Source: Microbacterium sp. H1-D42
Lineage (GTDB): Bacteria > Actinomycetota > Actinomycetes > Actinomycetales > Microbacteriaceae
Length of the DNA: 64,000 nt
Reading direction: 5' to 3'
NCBI RefSeq assembly: GCF_022637555.1
Contig: NZ_CP093342.1
Span: 620,001 to 684,000 of the forward strand
Every line of letters starts with the position of its first letter. Within the stretch, counting starts at the first letter, position 1. A program made the translations under genes and the position numbers. Shown one piece after another: positions 10,718 to 19,546 of this stretch. The notes below the pieces were generated by a model. It saw nothing but the letters and a program-made list of their open reading frames with translations, was not told the origin of the DNA and did no database searches.

Positions 10718-12094
10718 CTAGAACGGCGGCACTTCGTCGTCGCGGGTGCTCGTGGGCGCGCCCTTCGATCGCGACCTGATGTCGGTCAGGGCCGTGCTCA
10801 GCTTCGCGGAGCGGTCGTCGATCACATGCTGATAGCCCAATCGCGCGGCTTCGCTGCGGCGCTGCGCGGCCTGCGTCACCGGCCGGATCTCACCAGCCAG
10901 CGACAGTTCGCCGACTACGGCCAGCGTCTGCGGCACGGACGTGTGCCGGATGGAGCCCGCCACCGCCACCGCGATCGCCAGATCAGCCGCAGGCTCGGTG
11001 AAGCGCACTCCGCCGACCGTCGACACGTAGACGTCGAGCTTCGAGGTCTCGATGCCGGCGCGTCGCTCGAGGATCGCCAGCACCATCGCCACGCGCGATG
11101 AGTCCAGCCCGTGCACGACGCGGCGGGGGTTCGGCGCGTTCGAGGTGATGGTCAGCGCCTGCACCTCGACGGGCAGTGCGCGGCGCCCCTCCATGGCGAT
11201 GGCCACGCAGGTGCCTGGCTCGGCAGCGCCCCGCGAGAGGAAGAGTCCACTGGGGTCGGGAACCTCGGCGATGCCGACTCCGGTCATCTCGAAACATCCG
11301 ACCTCATCGGTCGGGCCGAAGCGATTCTTGAGTGCCCGGATGAACCGCAGTGCCGTCTGACGGTCGCCCTCGAAATGGCACACGACGTCCACGAGGTGCT
11401 CGAGCACGCGCGGACCGGCGACCTGTCCGTCCTTCGTCACGTGCCCCACGATGATCACGGGCAGCCCGCGGTCCTTCGCCACGCGGATCAGGGTCGCCGC
11501 GACCTCGCGCACCTGGCTCGGCTGACCTGCGGCGCCGTCGATCAGCCCAGAGGCGACGGTCTGCACCGAATCGACGATGACCAGCTCGGGCTTCACCTCA
11601 TCGATGTGCCCGAGGATGGTCGCGAGATCGGTCTCGCTCGCGAGGTACAGGTCGTCATGCAGCGCACCGGTGCGCTCGGCCCGCAGTCGCACCTGTGCCG
11701 GTGACTCCTCGGCGCTGGCGTACAGCACGCGGCGGCCGGCTCTGGCGGTCGCTGCTGCGACCTCGAGCAGCAGGGTGGACTTGCCGACCCCTGGCTCGCC
11801 GCTGAGCAGGATCGCCGCCCCCGGCACGATGCCGCCGCCGAGCACCCGGTCGAACTCGCCGATGCCGCTGGTGCGACGCGGGGCGTCAGCCGTGGTGATC
11901 TGGGTGATGGGACGCGCTGCGCGGTGGGCGGCCGGTGCGACAGCATCCGTCTGCCGGGCGAAGCCCGTCTTCGCACCCTGCTCGGCCACTGTGCCCCACT
12001 GTTGGCACTCGCCGCAGCGGCCCACCCACTTCGCCGTCGTCCAGCCGCACTCGGTGCAGACGAAGGCGGGCGGTGCGGGTCGACGGGTGGCCAT
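10718..12094 (-). CDS. radA: DNA repair protein RadA
   Basis: A 458-residue RecA-related ATPase that drives branch migration during recombinational repair. It begins with the C4 zinc finger (Cys13-X2-Cys16 ... Cys27-X2-Cys30), has Walker A GEPGVGKS (~104-111), the RadA-specific KNRFG motif in KNRFGPTDEVGCFEM, and a C-terminal Lon-protease-like domain (~280-440) containing the ALPVEVQAL pattern. The length and architecture are the family standard. It has no co-directional partner; the P450 gene begins divergently 135 bases away. Confidence 0.97.
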   Translation of the reverse strand: MATRRPAPPAFVCTECGWTTAKWVGRCGECQQWGTVAEQGAKTGFARQTDAVAPAAHRAARPITQITTADAPRRTSGIGEFDRVLGGGIVPGAAILLSGEPGVGKSTLLLEVAAATARAGRRVLYASAEESPAQVRLRAERTGALHDDLYLASETDLATILGHIDEVKPELVIVDSVQTVASGLIDGAAGQPSQVREVAATLIRVAKDRGLPVIIVGHVTKDGQVAGPRVLEHLVDVVCHFEGDRQTALRFIRALKNRFGPTDEVGCFEMTGVGIAEVPDPSGLFLSRGAAEPGTCVAIAMEGRRALPVEVQALTITSNAPNPRRVVHGLDSSRVAMVLAILERRAGIETSKLDVYVSTVGGVRFTEPAADLAIAVAVAGSIRHTSVPQTLAVVGELSLAGEIRPVTQAAQRRSEAARLGYQHVIDDRSAKLSTALTDIRSRSKGAPTSTRDDEVPPF

Positions 12095-12229
12095 GGACCC
12101 AGGCTATCCGTGGCATCCGACGTCCCAGGGCGCGGCGCGAAACGGCGCGCGTCGAGCGAACGATATTCACGGTGTGCGGGAGGCGCTCACGGCGATAATC
12201 TGAGGCGAGCAGATCTCGGGGGAGGGGCC

Positions 12230-13324
12230 ATGTCCGACACGGTCAGGCTGACCAGACATGCCGATGTGGTGTCCGCTGCGAAGGATGCGCAGTCCTTCTC
12301 GAGCCGCACCTCACGCCACCTGCATGTTCCCAACGGCATGGACGGCGACGAGCACCGCGCGTTTCGCGCCCTCGTCGACCGCCAGATGACGCCGACGATC
12401 GTCGACGACCTGCAGCCGCTGTTCGACGAGGTCGCCCGCGCCATCGTCGCCGCGCTGCCGCTTGACGTCTCCTTCGACGCCGTCGGCGACCTCGGCGAGG
12501 CGTATGCCGTGCGCGCGCAGTGCCGATGGCTGGGGTGGCCGGTCGAGGTCGAGGACGAGCTGCGCGAGTGGATGGCGCGCAACTACGCCGCCGCGCGCCA
12601 GCCGGATGCCACGGTGAACGCCCGGATCGCGGCCGACTTCGACGCGCTGGTGAAGCGGCAGGTCACCGCGCACCGCGTCGCCCGCGGGCGGGGACTCCCG
12701 ATCACACCGGATGCCACCCATCGCCTGCTCGACGAGCGCGTGCACGACCGCGCACTGACCGATGACGAGATCGTCTCGATCCTGCGCAACTGGACCGCAG
12801 GCGACCTCGGATCGCTCGCCCGCTGCGTGGGCGTCGTCGTGCACCGGCTGGCGGAGCGGCCCCGCTGGCAGCAGCGCATGCGTGAGCTGGCACGCGGCAT
12901 CCGGAGCGGGGGTTCGGATGCTGTCGCCGGGCGCCGCGAACTCGACGCGATCCTCGGGGAGTGCCTGCGGATCGACGATCCGTTCGTGGCCAACAAGCGC
13001 GTCACGACCTGCCCGGTGACCACGCAGTCCGGCGTCGAGATCCCCCAGGGCGCGCCCGTGCTGCTGGACTGGACTGCGGCGAACGTCGACCCTGACGTGT
13101 TCTCCGATCGCTTCGACCCGCAGGCCCACGCGGCGGCGAATCTCGTCTTCGGCATCGGCCCGCACGTGTGCCCTGGCCGCGACCTGTCGTACGCCGAACT
13201 GCGTGCCGTGGTCATCGCCCTGCTCGAGGGGTCCGAGATGATCGAGCCCGCCCGCGATCAGCATCCGACACGCTTCGAAGCGCCCCTCGGAGGCTGGGCG
13301 ACCGTCCCGGTGGTGCTGCGGTAG
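12230..13324 (+). CDS. Cytochrome P450-like protein
   Basis: A 364-residue haem-thiolate protein, about 40 residues shorter than usual bacterial P450s. The cysteine loop FGIGPHVCPGRDLSYAEL is intact with the haem ligand at Cys314. The K-helix ExxR is present (Glu244-Cys-Leu-Arg247) and a C-helix region DEHRAFRALV fits. The I-helix reads TAGDLGS, so the usual acid-alcohol pair after AGx appears to be Leu-Gly. Loss of that pair is known in peroxygenase-type P450s and in some atypical members. No ferredoxin or reductase gene is adjacent. The start at 12230 has a GGAGGGG ribosome site. The substrate is unknown. Confidence 0.8.
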   Translation: MSDTVRLTRHADVVSAAKDAQSFSSRTSRHLHVPNGMDGDEHRAFRALVDRQMTPTIVDDLQPLFDEVARAIVAALPLDVSFDAVGDLGEAYAVRAQCRWLGWPVEVEDELREWMARNYAAARQPDATVNARIAADFDALVKRQVTAHRVARGRGLPITPDATHRLLDERVHDRALTDDEIVSILRNWTAGDLGSLARCVGVVVHRLAERPRWQQRMRELARGIRSGGSDAVAGRRELDAILGECLRIDDPFVANKRVTTCPVTTQSGVEIPQGAPVLLDWTAANVDPDVFSDRFDPQAHAAANLVFGIGPHVCPGRDLSYAELRAVVIALLEGSEMIEPARDQHPTRFEAPLGGWATVPVVLR

Positions 13325-13340
13325 GCGTGATCAGCGCCAG

Positions 13341-14402
13341 CTAGCCGCCGATGGCGTTCATGCCGCGGTCGGGCTGCAGGAACGACGGGTCGTTGATCGC
13401 GTGCCCCGGCAGCTTCGCCCAGATGCAGCGCCGCAGCACGTCTTCGAGCACGGCGTCAGGCGACCCGTCGCGCAATGACGGCAGCAGGTCGAACTCGTGG
13501 GTGGAGAACAGGCAGTTGCGCAGCTGGCCGTCGGCGGTCAGCCGCAGCCGGTCGCACGCTCCGCAGAACGGCGCGGTCACCGAAGCGATCACGCCCACCG
13601 TCGAGGGGCCGCCGTCCAGCCGCCAGCGCTCGGCCGGCGCGCCGCCGCGTCCGGGCACGGGCTCGAGGTCCCAGCGCTGCGACAGCGCGGCGAGGATCTC
13701 GTCGCGCGTCACCATCGCCGAGCGATCCCAGGTGTGCCCCGAATCCAGCGGCATCTGCTCGATGAAGCGCAGCTCGGCGCCGTGGTCGACGGAGAACTGC
13801 ACCAGATCGACCATCTCGTCGTCGTTCACGCCGCGCATCGCGACGGTGTTGAGCTTGAGTGGGCGGAGGTCGGATGCTGCCGCCGCGGCGATCCCGCGCA
13901 GCACATCGTCCAGTCGGTCGCGGCGCGTCAGGGCGGCGAACCGATCGCGGCGCAGCGTGTCGATCGAGATGTTCAGACGCGTGAGCCCGGCGTCGATCAG
14001 CTCGTCGAGCTTGTCGGCCAGCACGATGCCGTTCGTGGTCATCGCCACCTGCACCGGAGCGCCCGCCGACTCGATCCGCGAGATCCGACGCACGACGTCG
14101 ACGATGTCGCGGCGCAGCAGCGGCTCACCACCGGTCAGCCGGAACGTGGTGATCCCGGCATCCGCCGCGATCTGCGCCACTCGCACGATCTCGTCGGTCG
14201 ACAGGATCGATGTCTTCGCCAGCCACTCCACGCCCTGCTCAGGCATGCAGTACGTGCAGCGCAGAGAGCACCGGTCGGTCAGCGAGATGCGCAGATCGCG
14301 ATGCGCGCGTCCGTGGGTGTCACGCAGCGGGCCGGCATTCGGCATCCGCCTCGCGGCCGCCCGCGGCGGGGCGGGCGCGATCATGACAGGAACGGCCACC
14401 AC
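13341..14402 (-). CDS. moaA: GTP 3',8-cyclase MoaA (molybdenum cofactor step 1)
   Basis: A 353-residue radical SAM enzyme that, with MoaC, converts GTP to cyclic pyranopterin monophosphate. The N-terminal [4Fe-4S] motif is Cys45-X3-Cys49-X2-Cys52 in DRCSLRCTYCMPE; the second cluster's cysteines are in FCGACDRLRLTADGQLRNCLF near residues 270-290. The protein ends in the conserved Gly-Gly. The GTG at 14402 is favoured because AAGGA lies seven bases upstream; an internal ATG at 14384 has no such site. The gene starts three bases after narK ends, so the two form an operon with the RBS inside the end of narK. Confidence 0.95.
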   Translation of the reverse strand: MVAVPVMIAPAPPRAAARRMPNAGPLRDTHGRAHRDLRISLTDRCSLRCTYCMPEQGVEWLAKTSILSTDEIVRVAQIAADAGITTFRLTGGEPLLRRDIVDVVRRISRIESAGAPVQVAMTTNGIVLADKLDELIDAGLTRLNISIDTLRRDRFAALTRRDRLDDVLRGIAAAAASDLRPLKLNTVAMRGVNDDEMVDLVQFSVDHGAELRFIEQMPLDSGHTWDRSAMVTRDEILAALSQRWDLEPVPGRGGAPAERWRLDGGPSTVGVIASVTAPFCGACDRLRLTADGQLRNCLFSTHEFDLLPSLRDGSPDAVLEDVLRRCIWAKLPGHAINDPSFLQPDRGMNAIGG

Positions 14403-14405
14403 AGA

Positions 14406-15629
14406 TCAGTCCTTCTTTCCGACATCCTTCAGCATGCCGGCGACGACAAGGGCGAACGCCCCGACCAGAACCAGCAGCCACAGACCGAGCGAGTACGAAT
14501 TGGTCTCGGGGTGGTACGTCGCGCCCATGACCAGCGGCGGGAAGTAGCCGCCGAGGCCACCTGCCGCAGCGACGACACCGCTGACCGCGCCGACCTTGTC
14601 CTTCGGGGTCGACGGGCCGATCCAGGCGAACACCGCACCCATGCCGAGCCCCATGGCCGCGGCCATCAGGATGAACACGGCGCCGGTCACGATGCCCTCC
14701 GGCGGCTGCTGTCCGACGACGTACGCCAGAGAGACGATGCCGCCGAGCGAGATCAGCGAGATCACCTTCGGGCCGAAGCGGTCAGCGAGCACACCGCCGA
14801 TGGGGCGCGCGACGACGGCGGCCGCCGCGAAGAGGGCCGTGCGGGCGCCGGCGCCGAGGGCATCCACGTCATCCGGGTAGATCGTCGTGAGGTACTTCGG
14901 CAGGAAGGTCGAGAAGGCCACGAACCCGCCGAACACGATGCCGTAGAGGAACGACATCTCCCACGTCACGCGCAGCTTGAGCGCGCCGGTGACCTTCGGG
15001 ATCAGTTTGTCCTTGCTCGGCACCCAGACCGGGGACTCCTTCAGGAAGAACCACACCACGACAGCCATCACGACCAGCGCGCCGGCGATGATCAGGTGCG
15101 TGGGCAGGTAGCCGATGCCGTCGGCGAGCCGGGGCGTCAGCATGGCGGACACGGCTGTGCCGATCATGCCCATGCCGAAGACGCCGTTCGCGAAACCGCG
15201 ACGCTCTGGCGGGAACCACGCACTTGAGAATGGGATGCCGACGGCGAAGATCGTGCCGGCGACACCGAGGTAGAACCCCGAGATGATCAGCAGGGGGAAG
15301 CTGTTGATGCTGCCGGCCAGGGCGACCAGCAGCACGGCCGGAGCAGAGAGCAGCAGCACCGCGGTGAACATCTTCCGTCCGCCGAAGCGGTCGGTCATCG
15401 CGCCGATCACGATGCGTCCGAGCGCGCCGACGAGTACCGGGGTGGCCAGCATCAGCGAGATCTGGCCCTCATCGAGTCCCATGTTCTCGGCATAGGTCTG
15501 CTGCAGCGGCGATATCGCCATCCAGGCCCAGAAGCCGATGGTCGATGCGAGTGTCGCCAGGAGCACCTGGGCGAATCCGCCTTTGAGGTCTGTGGAAGAC
15601 GGAGCGGCGGTCTTAGATGATTCGGTCAT
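14406..15629 (-). CDS. narK: Nitrate/nitrite transporter NarK (MFS)
   Basis: A 407-residue, 12-helix major facilitator transporter of the nitrate/nitrite porter group. It should bring in nitrate and/or export nitrite for the divergently encoded nitrate reductase. Visible features are the first-helix ASTIGFWAWMAISPL block and the MFS loop DRFGGRKMF between helices 2 and 3; the halves carry glycine-rich helices 5 and 11 (GVFGMGMIGTAVSA; GVVAAAGGLGGYF) matching the NNP signature positions. I choose ATG 15629, which has GAAGGGA eight bases upstream; an ATG at 15656 is also open. A 16-base direct repeat overlaps this start region. Confidence 0.93.
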   Translation of the reverse strand: MTESSKTAAPSSTDLKGGFAQVLLATLASTIGFWAWMAISPLQQTYAENMGLDEGQISLMLATPVLVGALGRIVIGAMTDRFGGRKMFTAVLLLSAPAVLLVALAGSINSFPLLIISGFYLGVAGTIFAVGIPFSSAWFPPERRGFANGVFGMGMIGTAVSAMLTPRLADGIGYLPTHLIIAGALVVMAVVVWFFLKESPVWVPSKDKLIPKVTGALKLRVTWEMSFLYGIVFGGFVAFSTFLPKYLTTIYPDDVDALGAGARTALFAAAAVVARPIGGVLADRFGPKVISLISLGGIVSLAYVVGQQPPEGIVTGAVFILMAAAMGLGMGAVFAWIGPSTPKDKVGAVSGVVAAAGGLGGYFPPLVMGATYHPETNSYSLGLWLLVLVGAFALVVAGMLKDVGKKD

Positions 15630-15634
15630 CGGGT

Positions 15635-15670
15635 ATCCCTTCGATACCGGTGGCATCCCTTAGATACCGG
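15635..15670 (-). repeat. 20-bp-period direct repeat at narK start
   Basis: ATCCCTTCGATACCGG (15635-15650) and ATCCCTTAGATACCGG (15655-15670) differ at one base. On the narK strand each copy carries an AAGGGAT ribosome-site-like core, so the repeat duplicates the translation start region: the distal copy runs into the ATG at 15656, the proximal copy serves the ATG at 15629. Confidence 0.7.
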
Positions 15671-15791
15671 CGACAGTAGCGCGCCTGGTGCGCAGGGGCC
15701 ACCATTTGCGCCGGGAATATGCACGGCGGCGTGCAGAGCATTAAAAACGGCGAACCCTTGTTTACAGGCCCTGGCGTGGGCAGGATGCTGG

Positions 15792-15806
15792 GTACACGTT
15801 GTGTAC
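15792..15806 (+). promoter_or_regulatory. Palindromic operator candidate upstream of narG
   Basis: A perfect inverted repeat GTACAC-GTT-GTGTAC ends 17 bases before the narG ATG, just ahead of the GGAAGGAG ribosome site. No FNR-type TTGAT-N4-ATCAA box is present in this gap. The site could bind a regulator of narGHJI. Confidence 0.45.
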
Positions 15807-15823
15807 TCCGGGAAGGAGCAGAG

Positions 15824-18800
15824 ATGACCCCTGGTCCCCGCACCGATATCGCACCTGCGACGGATGGCCCACTCGCCGATGCCCTGCTGAACATGGGACG
15901 CTTCGTGCGACCAGGTGAGACCTCGGAGGACCTGCGCTCGGTCTTCCTGAAGGGCGGCCGCTCCGGCGACTCGTTCTACCGAGACCGCTGGTCGCATGAC
16001 AAGGTCGTGCGCTCCACGCACGGCGTGAACTGCACCGGCTCGTGCTCGTGGAAGGTGTACGTCAAGGACGGCATCATCACGTGGGAGGCGCAGCAGACGG
16101 ACTACCCGTCGGTGGGCCCTGATTCCCCGGAGTACGAGCCACGCGGCTGCCCTCGGGGCGCGGCGTTCAGCTGGTACACCTACTCGCCGACCCGCGTGCG
16201 CTTCCCCTACATCCGCGAGACGCTCGCGCGGCTGTACCGCGAGGCCAAGGCGCAGCATCCCGACCCCGTCGACGCCTGGGCGTCGATCGTCGAGGACCCC
16301 GACAAGGCCCGCGCGTACAAGAAGGTGCGCGGCAAGGGCGGACTCGTGCGCACGAGCTGGGATGAGGTCATGGAGATCGCCGCGGCCGCCCACGTGCACA
16401 CGGTGAAGCAGTACGGTCCCGACCGCATCGCCGGCTTCTCGCCGATCCCGGCCATGTCGATGGTCTCGCACGGTGCGGGGTCGCGCTTCATGAACCTCAT
16501 CGGCGGCACCATGCTGTCGTTCTACGACTGGTACGCCGACCTGCCGGTCGCGAGCCCGCAGGTGTTCGGCGACCAGACCGACGTGCCGGAGTCCGCCGAC
16601 TGGTGGAACGCCGGCTACCTGATCATGTGGGGCTCGAACGTGCCGGTCACCCGCACGCCCGACGCGCACTTCATGACCGAGGCCCGCTACCGCGGCCAGA
16701 AGGTCATCACGGTCTCGCCCGACTACACCGACAACACGAAGTTCGCCGACGAGTGGGTCGCCCCGCATCCCGGCACCGATGGCGCGCTCGCCATCGCCAT
16801 GGGGCACGTCATCCTGCGCGAGCACTTCGTGGAGGCGCGCACCGAGCGCTTCGAGAACTACATGCAGCGCTACACAGACGCGCCGTTCCTCGTCGAGGTC
16901 GAAGAGCGTGACGGCGGATTCGTGCCGGGCAAGTTCGTGACAGCATCCGATCTCGAGGGGGCGGATGCCACGCAGGCGCGCGCCGACTTCAAGCCGGTAC
17001 TGATGGACCAGTCCGGCAGCGCGGTCGTTCCGAACGGCTCGCTCGGACACCGCTTCAGCCCCGAGGACGAGGGCAAGTGGAACCTCGACCTCGGCGACGT
17101 CGTACCGCCGCTGTCCGTCGCCGATCTCGCCTCGTGGGACGGCGCGACCTCAGAGATCAGCCTGCCCCGGTTCGACCTGGCCCCGGAGCCCGGCCAGGAG
17201 CACGCCGGCGGTTCCGGCGTCGTCACGCGCGGCGTGCCGGTGCGCACCATCGCGGGCAAGAAGGTCACGACGGTCTTCGACCTGATGCTGGCCCGCTACG
17301 GCGTCGGCCGCGACGGGATGCCAGGTGAGTGGCCGACCGGCTACGACGACGCCTCCTCGCCCGGCACCCCCGCCTGGCAGCAGGAGCACACCTCGGTGCC
17401 CGCCGAGCAGGCCGCGCGCATCGCGCGGGAGTTCGCCGACAACGCCGAGCGCTCGGGCGGTCGCTCGATGATCCTGATGGGAGCCGGCACCAACCACTGG
17501 TTCCACTCCGACACGATCTACCGCGCCTTCCTGGCGCTGACGACCATGACCGGCTGCCAGGGTGTGAACGGCGGCGGCTGGGCGCACTACGTCGGCCAGG
17601 AGAAGGTCCGCCCGATCACCGGCTACCAGCAGTACGCCGCCGCCGCTGACTGGAACCGCCCGCCGCGGCACACCATCGGCACGGCGTTCTTCTACCTCGC
17701 CACCGACCAGTGGCGCTACGACGGACTGCCTGCTGATCAGCTCGCCTCCCCGCTGGGGCTGGGGCGCTTCGAAGGCCGCACGACGGCGGACTGCCTCGTG
17801 GAATCGGTGCAGCGCGGCTGGATGCCGAGCTACCCGACCTTCGACCGCAACCCGCTCGACCTGGTGGATGAGGCGGAGGCCGCAGGCAAGGAGCCGGCCC
17901 AGCACGTCGTCGACAGCCTGAACGACGGCTCGCTGAAGTTCGCAGTGGAAGACCCGGATGCCCCGGAGAACTTCCCGCGCATCATGACGATCTGGCGCGC
18001 GAATGTGCTCGGCTCGTCCGGCAAGGGCAACGAGTACTTCCTCAAGCACCTGCTCGGAACGGATGCCTCGGTGCGGGCATCCGAAGCAGGACCCGACTCG
18101 CGGCCGACGTCGATGACGTGGCACGAGAAGGCGCCGGAGGGCAAGCTCGATCTGTTGATGACGGCCGACTTCCGCATGACCAGCACCACGCTGTTCAGTG
18201 ACATCGTGCTGCCGGCGGCGACCTGGTACGAGAAGTACGACCTGTCGTCGACCGACATGCACCCGTTCATCCACGCGTTCAACCCGGCCATCGCGCCGCC
18301 GTGGCAGACGAAGACCGACTTCGACACGTTCCGCATCCTCGCCGAGAAGTTCAGCGAGTTCTCGCGCACGCACCTCGGAGTGCGCCGCGACGTGGTGGCG
18401 ACACCGCTGCAGCACGACACCCCCGATGCGATGGCCACCCCGCACGGCCGGGTCGAGGATCTGCCGCGCGTACCAGGCGTCACGATGCCGAAGCTCGCGG
18501 TCGTCGAGCGGGACTATCCGAACCTCGCTGAGAAGTGGAAGTCGCTGGGCCCGCTGACCGCGAAGCTCGGCATGACGACCAAGGGCATCACCTATCACCC
18601 CGAGCCCGAGATCGAGCGGCTGAAGAGCGTGAACGGAACCGTCGCAGCAGGACCGTACGCCGGTTCGGTGCGACTGGACAGCGACCAGCGCGCGTGCGAG
18701 ATGATCCTGGCGTTCTCGGGCACCAGCAATGGCCGTCTGGCCGTGCAGGGCTTCAAGCAGCTCGAGAAGCACACCGGTCAGAAGATGGTGTTCCTCGCCG

Positions 18801-19546
18801 AGGAGCACGAGGGCAAGCAGCTCACCTTCCAGGACGTCTCGGTGCAGCCGCGCAGTGTGATCACCTCGCCCGAGTGGTCGGGATCAGAGCATGGCGGCCG
18901 CCGCTACACGGCCTTCGCGATCAACGTCGAGCACCTGAAGCCCTGGCACACCCTCACCGGTCGCCAGCACTTCTACCTCGACCACGACTGGATGGATGAG
19001 CTCGGCGAATCGCTGCCGGTGTATCGTCCGCCGCTCGACATGCACCGCCTGTTCGGCGACGTCATCCCGGGCAAGAGCACCCACACCGAGGTGCACGTGC
19101 GCTACCTGACGCCGCACTCGAAGTGGTCGATCCACTCCGAGTACCAGGACAACCTGTTCATGCTCTCGCTCTCGCGGGGCGGCCCCACGATCTGGATGAG
19201 TCCGCAGGACGCCGAGAAGATCGGCGTGCGCGACAACGACTGGATCGAGTCGTACAACCGCAACGGCGTCGTCGTCGCGCGGGCCAACGTGTCGCACCGC
19301 ATGCCGGAGGGCACGGTGTACATGTACCACGCGAAGGACCGAACGGTCGATGTGCCGCTCAGTGAGATGAGCGGCAAGCGCGGCGGCATCCACAACTCCC
19401 TCACCCGCATCCTGCTCAAGCCGAGCCACCTCATCGGCGGCTACGCGCAACTGGCATGGGCGTTCAACTATCTGGGACCGACAGGCAACCAGCGCGACGA
19501 GGTCACCACGATCCGTCGCCGCAACCAGGAGGTGTCTTACCGATGA
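15824..19546 (+). CDS. narG: Respiratory nitrate reductase alpha subunit NarG
   Basis: A 1240-residue catalytic subunit that reduces nitrate to nitrite at a bis-MGD molybdenum centre on the cytoplasmic side of the membrane. The FS0 cluster ligands are His66-X3-Cys70-X3-Cys74 ... Cys109, the NarG-type histidine variant. The Mo-coordinating aspartate is Asp235 in LSFYDWYADLP. Length is normal for the family. I start at ATG 15824 after GGAAGGAG; the open frame extends upstream to 15719 without support. The stop overlaps narH by four bases. The MGD cofactor would come from the genes at 25.6-30.7 kb. Confidence 0.99.
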   Translation: MTPGPRTDIAPATDGPLADALLNMGRFVRPGETSEDLRSVFLKGGRSGDSFYRDRWSHDKVVRSTHGVNCTGSCSWKVYVKDGIITWEAQQTDYPSVGPDSPEYEPRGCPRGAAFSWYTYSPTRVRFPYIRETLARLYREAKAQHPDPVDAWASIVEDPDKARAYKKVRGKGGLVRTSWDEVMEIAAAAHVHTVKQYGPDRIAGFSPIPAMSMVSHGAGSRFMNLIGGTMLSFYDWYADLPVASPQVFGDQTDVPESADWWNAGYLIMWGSNVPVTRTPDAHFMTEARYRGQKVITVSPDYTDNTKFADEWVAPHPGTDGALAIAMGHVILREHFVEARTERFENYMQRYTDAPFLVEVEERDGGFVPGKFVTASDLEGADATQARADFKPVLMDQSGSAVVPNGSLGHRFSPEDEGKWNLDLGDVVPPLSVADLASWDGATSEISLPRFDLAPEPGQEHAGGSGVVTRGVPVRTIAGKKVTTVFDLMLARYGVGRDGMPGEWPTGYDDASSPGTPAWQQEHTSVPAEQAARIAREFADNAERSGGRSMILMGAGTNHWFHSDTIYRAFLALTTMTGCQGVNGGGWAHYVGQEKVRPITGYQQYAAAADWNRPPRHTIGTAFFYLATDQWRYDGLPADQLASPLGLGRFEGRTTADCLVESVQRGWMPSYPTFDRNPLDLVDEAEAAGKEPAQHVVDSLNDGSLKFAVEDPDAPENFPRIMTIWRANVLGSSGKGNEYFLKHLLGTDASVRASEAGPDSRPTSMTWHEKAPEGKLDLLMTADFRMTSTTLFSDIVLPAATWYEKYDLSSTDMHPFIHAFNPAIAPPWQTKTDFDTFRILAEKFSEFSRTHLGVRRDVVATPLQHDTPDAMATPHGRVEDLPRVPGVTMPKLAVVERDYPNLAEKWKSLGPLTAKLGMTTKGITYHPEPEIERLKSVNGTVAAGPYAGSVRLDSDQRACEMILAFSGTSNGRLAVQGFKQLEKHTGQKMVFLAEEHEGKQLTFQDVSVQPRSVITSPEWSGSEHGGRRYTAFAINVEHLKPWHTLTGRQHFYLDHDWMDELGESLPVYRPPLDMHRLFGDVIPGKSTHTEVHVRYLTPHSKWSIHSEYQDNLFMLSLSRGGPTIWMSPQDAEKIGVRDNDWIESYNRNGVVVARANVSHRMPEGTVYMYHAKDRTVDVPLSEMSGKRGGIHNSLTRILLKPSHLIGGYAQLAWAFNYLGPTGNQRDEVTTIRRRNQEVSYR

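Noticed and set aside
15657..15823. FNR/CRP-type site between narK and narG
   Set aside because: No TTGAT-N4-ATCAA or TGTGA-N6-TCACA sequence is present.
17150..18808. A 552-codon open frame antisense to narG
   Set aside because: Shadow of narG; Arg/His-rich and without any recognisable domain.
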